Assembly (NCBI RefSeq): GCF_018294505.1
Contig: NC_057802.1
Location: 553,702,202-553,766,201, forward strand
Length of the DNA: 64,000 nt
Direction: 5' to 3'
DNA from: Triticum aestivum
Taxonomy: Eukaryota > Streptophyta > Magnoliopsida > Poales > Poaceae
In this document: one piece after another, positions 58,025 through 64,000 of the stretch
Position numbering within the stretch: the first letter of the stretch is position 1
Layout of the letters: each line of letters opens with the position of its first letter
Program-made: the position numbers and the translations under genes
The notes under the pieces: model-generated
Told to the model about the DNA's origin: nothing
Database searches by the model: none
Seen by the model: the letters and a program-made list of their open reading frames with translations, nothing else

Positions 58025-60884
58025 TGTGACACCCCCAAAATTTTGGCCTTGTTTTTTTTTAAATGTTGCCAGGAAATAAAACTTTTCCAATTGTCAAGTT
58101 TTACCTTTTGTGAATTTGGATTTATACCTCTTGTGGGAAAAACCTTCAAAGGTATTGTTGGACTTGATTTCTCTCTATAATAAAACAATTATTTATCAGT
58201 GGATTCAAATGTTGCAAGATTTACTTTCTCAAAACTTTGTTCTTATAAAATGATTTCTTTTGCATTTGGAGCCTATTTGCACTACAAACATTTGGCAAAT
58301 GCATTCAAATTTTCCACCAAAATTTGGGGATGTCATGTGATGGTTCCACATCACTTTTATGCAAAAATACCTTCTGGCCATTGGAGATTTTGAGCTCTTC
58401 ACCAACTTTTCCAATCTGGTCCAATAGGCACTTTTGCACTGCAACCCATTTAAATATTCTTCTAAAAATTCTTCCAAGTGTTTGGAGATGTCAGTGGATG
58501 CATACCATTCATCTTCAAGCAAAAACCCAGTGATGTTCCTTGAAAATTTGAGTGGATCAGCCTCTTTTGCATTCTGGTCCAAATTGGTGATTTGTACTGC
58601 AACCTTATTTTTCCTTGCTCTAGTAACCCTGAGCTTTTTCCTACCTATAGTCCTCCCTACCAAACTCTTAAGTCCAGGAGATTGGACCCTTTGGCATATT
58701 TTTGGTGCATGCAATGTCAGCCTTTAGTTTCTGCCCAAAACTGGTTTTCGAAAATTCTTGCACTATCAACTTTCTGTTTTTGCCAAACTAACCTTACCAC
58801 CATCTCCTGCATCTAAAGAGACACTGATCTGGAGATTTTGGCCACTCCAAGAGTTGCCTAAGTGCATATGGCATTCTATCGAACACCTGGTGTGCACAGT
58901 CATTTTTGGCAAGCTCTCTGGTTTGCATTGTGGACTTGAACCCCTAACCTACCCACCTTGTCCACTGAGTGCCTTGTTACCCCTACCTCCATCCTGTGCA
59001 GTGCCAGCTCCACCCTCAAGCTCTAGAGCGCGCTGGCATTTCGTCGAACAGGTGCCGTGCATGCTCTGGGCGCGCCCAGAGCGCACGTTTTGCACGCGCG
59101 TGCACTACGCCGACACGCCGCACTGCCGCCCTCGTCGCGTCCCATCTCTGACCCCTGCTCGCCTGCCGAACCCCGCCAGGCACTCGCCCTCTCTCCAGTA
59201 CACTCCAAGCTCCCCCTGGCACCCTGCAGCGCCGCCTTGGCAGCACGCCGGCGTCGGCAGCAGGTTCCGCCGCGGACAGAGCCGGCAAGTTCGGTCGCCG
59301 CCGCAATCCAGTGCCGTTCGTCGCAGCCAAGCCCTCCCCCACCAATCCAACACCACCAGTCGCTCCCTCTGGTCCTTGCGGAGCTGCCCAGCTACTCAAC
59401 TTCGATCGGAGACCACCGGAGCACCAAAGTCAGTTCACCACCGTAGCTTTTCTCCGCCGCGGAGCTCGCCACCGGCGATTCCTTCCACCTCCGACGACCC
59501 ATCAACCACCCAAAGGACCGCCTCGGTCTAGCCGTTCCATCCCCGCCCTTGGATGCCCGTGAGGCGCTGCCGTTCGTCGACGGCGATCGCCGGAGCCCCG
59601 CTCCCGTCGGGCAGAAGAGAGGAGGAGGGAAGAAACGGTCAAACCTGACCAGTGGGCCCTCTGGACCCACTGTCAATGACCCGCGCGGCCGCTCCCTCTG
59701 TTTAAGTGAAGGCGCAAACTCCCGAGTGCGTCTCCTCTACTGCGAAAGCGTATTTTCTTCTAAATCGTTTTCTTTTTCTGGTTTTATTTAAAAAAGAGTT
59801 TGACCAAACTTTTACTGGCTATAAATTTTAAAATAAAACTCCAAATGAGTTGATTCTTTTTCCTACCTCTCTCAAATTTCATCTAGTTTATTTTAAGATT
59901 TATTTCAAAAATATTTGAGACAGGTTTTGGTACTGTGTTTGAAATATTTGTTATTTGTGTATTTTGCAAAATAGGATTTTTGGAGGAAAAGGAAAGCTTC
60001 CAATAAGTGCATCCTTTGCATACTCTTGAAGGCAAGCATTTCTGAACTCTGGCATAATATTTTGTTGTGGTGTTTGGATGCGATCACAACACCTTTTGAC
60101 TTGGAGTATGTGATAGCTTTATGTATCGATATGGTCTCGTGCATGAGTGCACTTTGGAGTTGTTTTGTGGTCAGCAATGGATACACTAATGATTTGGGTC
60201 ATCCCCATGAGCTTCTCTTGCACACCGGTAGGAAGCCGGGAAAGTCGTGGTCTTGGGTAGACACGAGCTTGTCCCTAGTCCCTCGTCGAGACGAGTATGC
60301 CCGGTACGGCTTGGTGAGGCTCGAGGAGTGGTGATTTATTTCACTAGTGGTAATGTTGTTGGTGGATACTTGGACCACCTGAGTCGGTTGTAGACCGAGT
60401 CTTGATCAATAGCTTCCTTTTTGTTGGTACCACCACTTGTCCCTGCAGGGGACAGGGTATGGTTCAGTAGGTTGTCAACCCCTTTCCAAAGCACACACCG
60501 TACAGAGAGGCCGTGATGAGGGTCCCATGGCCATGGATTAAAGCCAGTCATCCGGTCCGGGGGCATGGGTGTTTCGGTTGTAGCCGAAGGGGTAGCTCCC
60601 CCAGTTTGCGCGCGGTATAAATTTTGTGATCCCATGCTACGTCGAGGTTGTAGCCTCCCCACTTAGAGTTTTGCTTGGCAGGTGTCGTGGGTGATTCCAG
60701 ACACTGGTGAGTTAAGCTGGTGTGTGCAGGTCAGGTGTGTTTTCAATTAAAAGACCGTAGACGGAATTAGTCCAGAGGGACTAAGTAAACCCGTTACTCG
60801 TGGAGAATGGTACTCCCTCTGCAGAGGATATATCCTGTTGGATAGTCATGTTCTTGAGTAAGGACCACAGTCTGGGTTGAATCT

Positions 60885-61030
60885 CGGTAACGGTATTCGG
60901 ATGGAGAACGATTTAACTAGAACTCTGTAACGGTATTCGGATGGAGACACGGTTAACTGGATCATAGCAACGGTATTCGGATGGAGATACGGCTTGACTA
61001 AATTATCGGTTTTCGGATGGAGAAACGACT
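60885..61030. repeat. tandem repeat in LTR of F, about 40-bp period, 4 units
   Basis: CGGTATTCGGATGGAGA starts at 60891, 60931 and 60971, with a fourth variant CGGTTTTCGGATGGAGA at 61007. Confidence 0.92.
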
Positions 61031-61163
61031 GTACTAAATTTTGTTTAAGATTTGGCATATGGATTATGATCTTTATTATTTTGGACTAACCATTTATATT
61101 GCGTATATTATTGAGTATCCCTGGGACGGTTCTACCTCCTGGATATTCACTATGATTATTCTC

Positions 61164-61446
61164 TTATAAGCCCTTTCTGTGGCGTCGCTCAGACGCCCGA
61201 CTGCGGCATGCTTGTTGTTCATTTACCTTTTATAAGCCCTTTACGTGGTGTCGCCCCGACGCCCGACTGCGGCATTATTATTTCTGCATTTTCCGCTCGA
61301 GGAGTCATTCAGACACTCGTTTGGCACCAGTATTACTATTCTGCATTGTTCCGCTCGAGGAGTCTTTCAGACACTCGTTTGGCACCAGTATTACCATTCT
61401 GCTTTTTCCGCTCGAGGAGTCATTCAGACACTCGCTTGGCACCCAG
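61164..61446. repeat. two adjacent tandem arrays in LTR of F
   Basis: Two units of TTATAAGCCCTTTCTGTGGC...GCCCGACTGCGGCAT (61164, 61230) are followed by three units of TTCCGCTCGAGGAGTCATTC...ACTCGTTTGGCACCAGTA (61291, 61349, 61406; period 57-58 bp). Both share the idea 'CAGACxC', so one may derive from the other. Confidence 0.92.
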
Positions 61447-61963
61447 TACTTTATATTTGTGGATTTTACCCACATGTGTGCATCTTGGTCTTTCGTATAT
61501 TTCGTGACAGACGTGTGATCACATAATAATCTGGAGCATGTTTGATATATATTATACCCGTGTTCTTAATGTTTGCGAGTACATTCAAACGTACTCACTG
61601 GCTTGTCCCTGGCTATTGTCTTGGCCAGATTCCTTGCTTGGAGATAAGCATCGCGGTGACAACCTCGGAACCTACGCGTTGACGTTTGCAGCCTCGCGAA
61701 GATAGGAGTTATCCTGGTCAGCTGTTCTTGTGGGAAATGGAGTCCCATAGACGCAGATGAACCACAGACCGCTTCCGCCGTCAACCACTAGTAACCAAGT
61801 GTTGTACTCCTAAGCCTAAATGGTCTTGTACTACATATTTTTGTACTTGCTTGGAATTCTTGTATCAAGTTGGTGCCTCATCAGCTAACAGTAATCCTGG
61901 GGCTGGTGAGCACACATGCCGTTTTTCTGGGAATTTATATCCCAAAATCCGGTCATGACAGAC

Positions 61964-61980
61964 TTGGTATCAGAGCTAGG
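61964..61980 (+). other. primer-binding site of element F (tRNA-Met)
   Basis: TTGGTATCAGAGCTAGG lies three bases inside the LTR. It contains TGGTATCAGAGC, the standard complement to the 3' end of initiator tRNA-Met in plants. 61981-62217 is leader without a gene. Confidence 0.9.
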
Positions 61981-62217
61981 CTGACCATTGGCTAATCCTA
62001 TCCTAGCCAGGTCAATAAACCTAGGTTAACCCAAACCACCAGACCTTAGCCTAACCCCGGTCAAGCTTCCCGCGTAAGGTAGCCCCACAGTGACCCGACG
62101 CCCTTTTCGGCGGACGGTGCCCAACCTATCAGCCTAGCCTGCCGATCACGCGCCAGTGACCGACACCCAACCCGTCTCTATCGCAAGCGTGCGGAGGAAG
62201 ACTCCATCCCCTTTCCC

Positions 62218-62228
62218 TATAAAAAGGG
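62218..62228 (+). promoter_or_regulatory. TATA box before first leader gene of F
   Basis: CCCTATAAAAAGGGC, 61 bp upstream of ATG 62279. The interval has a CA-rich leader (CAATCACAACACAGCC) without ATG, as in a short 5' UTR. Confidence 0.7.
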
Positions 62229-62278
62229 CACGCTAGCCTCAATCACAACACAGCCTCTTTCCCCCAAACCGAGCCACG

Positions 62279-63073
62279 ATGCCTGGCCCCATTGTTCACA
62301 ATGAGACCACAGCGACCAACCTTGGAGGTTTTGTGACCGTGCTCGCAAACCTCACCCGCCGTGCCTATGCGTTAGAAGAGCCTCCTGAGTATGTTGTGTA
62401 CCAGGGACCCATGTACGGTGAGAGCCGTCAGTACTGGGCCACTGTGCACATCTACGGTAGGGGTCTGTCGCCAGAACGCCCCTACAGGTTCACTGGACGG
62501 ACAACTTCCTTCGAGCCACAAGCCATCCAACTGGCAGCCCGCGAAGCTATAGTTCAACTCCGGCACTTGTCGCCCAGAGTTAACTGTCGCTCGTTCCACT
62601 ACTACCCCAGTCGTGACGGGTATGGTAGGCCGCCCCAAGTTGCCAACGGAGACCACGAGACGGATCCTGCGCTATTGCATCTGGTGCGCTATGTAAGCGC
62701 ACTTGAGCAACTGTTCGATCAGGTCACTCTCGATCTGATCGCAGCTCGTGGAGAGCTGGTTCGCTGAGCCCCGGCGATAAGAGAAGCGGAGCCCGACACC
62801 GACAACCCAGTCGTGTTGTTCGGACACCCGATCGATCCCTTGAGGTCTGCGCCAGCCCTCAACCAGAGCACTTTGGTGACCCCAGAAGCGCTTCGTCGCC
62901 TTTTGGGAACCCATTCCAACGGGATTGTGGCCAACAACCCCCGGGATGGTCATCACCATTTCCCCGACCCTGCAGCACCTCAGCCTCAACCAGCAAATCC
63001 CGACGGTGAGAACCGTGGAGAAGCATCGGCGTCCGCAAGGCCAGCCCACTTAGACTTTAACGAAGTAGACTAA
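62279..63073 (+). CDS. leader gene 1 of element F, dsRNA-binding-like (one stop)
   Basis: ATG 62279 opens a 264-codon frame to TAA 63073 with one in-frame TGA at 62765-62767. Residues about 17-96 follow the double-stranded RNA-binding fold in order: helix (FVTVLANLTRRAY), PEYVVYQGPMYG, strand YWATVHIYGR, strand YRFTGRTTS, helix PQAIQLAAREAIVQLRHL. Next come FHYYPSRDG and a helical piece (DPALLHLVRYVSALEQLFDQ), then, after the stop, a Pro/Asn-rich tail (VLFGHPIDPLRSAPALN). The 489-nt part before the stop contains the whole fold and could be translated as a 162-residue protein. It is paralogous to the frame at 63444. Function is inferred only from fold. Confidence 0.68.
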
Positions 63074-63368
63074 GTCGCTCAAAGTTGTATCGAGCCTTAG
63101 TTTTCCTACGCTTTGTAATGTGTGACCTTGTATCGCTTTTGTTGCATGCTGTCTGTTTGAGCGCTCTTATTTTTGGAGTAGTAGCTATGCATGTGTACGT
63201 TGGCGTACAGTTGCATTTTTATATTGCGGGCACAGCTGCCAAGACCAACCCCGTCAGCGCCCACAGTAATGCGTCACCTTTATGTGATGTGTATATCTGT
63301 GGCTTTGACCCGAGTACAGGATCGGCAGCCAGTTACCCTTCACCCCGGTAGATATCCCAGCCCCGGTG
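63074..63368 (+). other. spacer between the two leader genes of F
   Basis: No gene. It probably contains the terminator of gene 1 (TTTGTAATGTGTGACCTTG) and the promoter of gene 2. Confidence 0.4.
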
Positions 63369-63380
63369 CTATATAAAGGC
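63369..63380 (+). promoter_or_regulatory. TATA box before second leader gene of F
   Basis: GTGCTATATAAAGGCC, 75 bp upstream of ATG 63444, followed by a C-rich leader without ATG. Confidence 0.7.
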
Positions 63381-63443
63381 CACTTCGTGACCTTGCCGAG
63401 CACCCCTCACCTTTGTGCGCAGCGCTCACAGCCATTCCTTGCC

Positions 63444-64000
63444 ATGTCGACCCCCAGCATTTATCTGAGAACCCAGACGCAACCCCGGCAGTTTTGTCAA
63501 ATTATTGTGGGACTTTACCTGCAGTACTATGAGCGCCACCCATCCACCCCAGCACGAGTTGCTCAAATCGAGGATCACTCCATCCACCTCAAAATATTGG
63601 GCAGTGGTGCACATCCCTCCCGCATACCCAAACCAGATCCAACGGAAGTCTCCTTCGTGGGGAAATCCATGCCGACTCCGCATATGGCCATAGAAGCTGC
63701 CGCATACGAGGCGCTCACCCGTCTTCGATTCGCGGTGCCATATGCCAGTGAGCGAGGGTACTATTATTTTTCCGAGTCGTGCAGCACCCGGAGAAGTTGC
63801 ATCTTTTCCCGGTGGGCGCATTGAGAGAGATCCAGTACTAGCCAACCTTGCCCAGTACGTCATCGCTCAGGAGCGTTTAACTCAGCGAGTAATGGGTTAT
63901 CTCCAGAGCCTCGCTGATTTAAATCCTCGGATCGCTATTGGCAGACCACTGAGGCCTGACCAAGAAGGGCGCATTCATCGACTGGTCAACCCGCTTCCCC
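63444..64000 (+). pseudogene. leader gene 2 of element F, dsRNA-binding-like, frameshifted
   Basis: ATG 63444 starts MSTPSIYLRTQTQPRQFCQ and a helix (IIVGLYLQYYERH). The frame then reads through a pair of compensating shifts: SKYWAVVHIPPAYPN lies in a neighbouring frame (about 63585-63630), and the main frame resumes with SFVGKSMPTPHMAIEAAAYE and ALTRLR. An extra T in TTATTTTTCC near 63768 shifts it again. After it RIERDPVLANLAQYVIAQER and QRVMGYLQSLADLNPR continue to the window edge. The fold order and the DP-x-L-x2-L-x2-YV-x-A-x-E tail match leader gene 1, so the two are paralogues. This copy is decayed. Confidence 0.6.

Larger units (their letters stand above)
58025..61960 (+). repeat. 5' LTR of element F (3.9 kb)
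   Basis: Starts TGTGACACCCCCAAAATTTT and ends CCGGTCATGACA. 58970-59710 is a GC-rich island resembling a gene start. The open frames there (for example 59549-59791) have no recognisable domain and I do not call them genes. Two tandem arrays lie near its 3' end. Confidence 0.85.
58025..64000 (+). mobile_element. LTR retrotransposon F (partial, runs off the window)
   Basis: The 5' LTR (58025-61960) is followed by a Met-tRNA-type PBS and a leader with two small genes. No gag-pol appears within the window. LTR length near 3.9 kb and Met PBS fit large Triticeae LTR elements of the Sukkula/LARD kind; I do not assign a family. It cuts CACTA E. Left flank CTCCG (58020-58024) should recur at its far end. 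Confidence 0.85.

Noticed and set aside
59549..59791. Open frame in the GC-rich island of the F LTR
   Set aside because: No recognisable domain, low-complexity Arg/Ser/Gly composition, overlapping frames of equal length on both strands, and position inside an LTR.
61164..61446. CRISPR-like spacing of repeated units
   Set aside because: Units are contiguous tandem repeats without unique spacers, in a plant LTR element; not a CRISPR array.
62813..63073. Separate small ORF after the TGA in leader gene 1 of F
   Set aside because: Same frame as the upstream ORF. It is the C-terminal tail of that protein behind a single stop, not an independent gene.

Overview
The window looks like a piece of a large Triticeae genome (wheat, Aegilops or barley type). 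It holds one intact low-copy gene at the left edge, followed by about 58 kb that is almost entirely transposable elements. Three things point to Triticeae: many Stowaway MITEs with CTCCCTCCGT ends, CACTA elements with TTTAGTCCCGGTT-type subterminal repeats, and a BARE/WIS/Angela-like LTR. No organelle or bacterial sequence is seen, and all gene structures carry introns or are TE genes.

Region 1 (1-5026): a ten-exon gene for an NVL/CDC48C-type double AAA ATPase (748 codons, all splice phases consistent), with MITEs upstream and in its introns. Region 2 (5027-12445): decayed accessory DNA. It contains relics of 5S rDNA repeats split by a small CACTA element (TSD TAT), several Stowaway MITEs, a 49-bp tandem array, a diverged segmental duplication and unrecognised decayed coding pieces.

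Region 3 (12446-58024, and probably beyond the window): a nested TE stack inside one CACTA element, here called E (minus strand). E carries a solo LTR (13586-14986, TSD CCAGC). A second CACTA, C (15738-56716, plus strand, TSD TTA), sits inside E's second gene. C in turn carries two LTR elements. The first is A (17242-33865, minus, Athila-type PBS, TSD GTGAT), interrupted by the related B (22313-31481, TSD GTAAG), which itself holds a 5'-truncated LINE. The second is D (38134-51984, plus, Tat/Retand-type gypsy with two RNase H modules and an antisense gene, TSD CCTGC). The oldest-to-youngest order can be read from the nesting: E, then C, then A and D, then B, then probably the LINE. Removing C from E, or A from C, rejoins recognisable coding sequence.

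Region 4 (58025-64000): the left LTR (3.9 kb) and leader of another LTR element, F, inserted in E. Its leader holds two paralogous small genes, each behind its own TATA box. Both encode a double-stranded-RNA-binding-like fold. This pair is the best candidate here for something undescribed. Other signals worth checking are a near-perfect 70-bp-arm foldback in C, a pair of tandem hairpins in C, a conserved non-gag ORF shared by A and B, and an assembly gap flanked by inverted repeats.

Letters A-F for elements are local labels. All family assignments come from sequence reading alone, without database searches.
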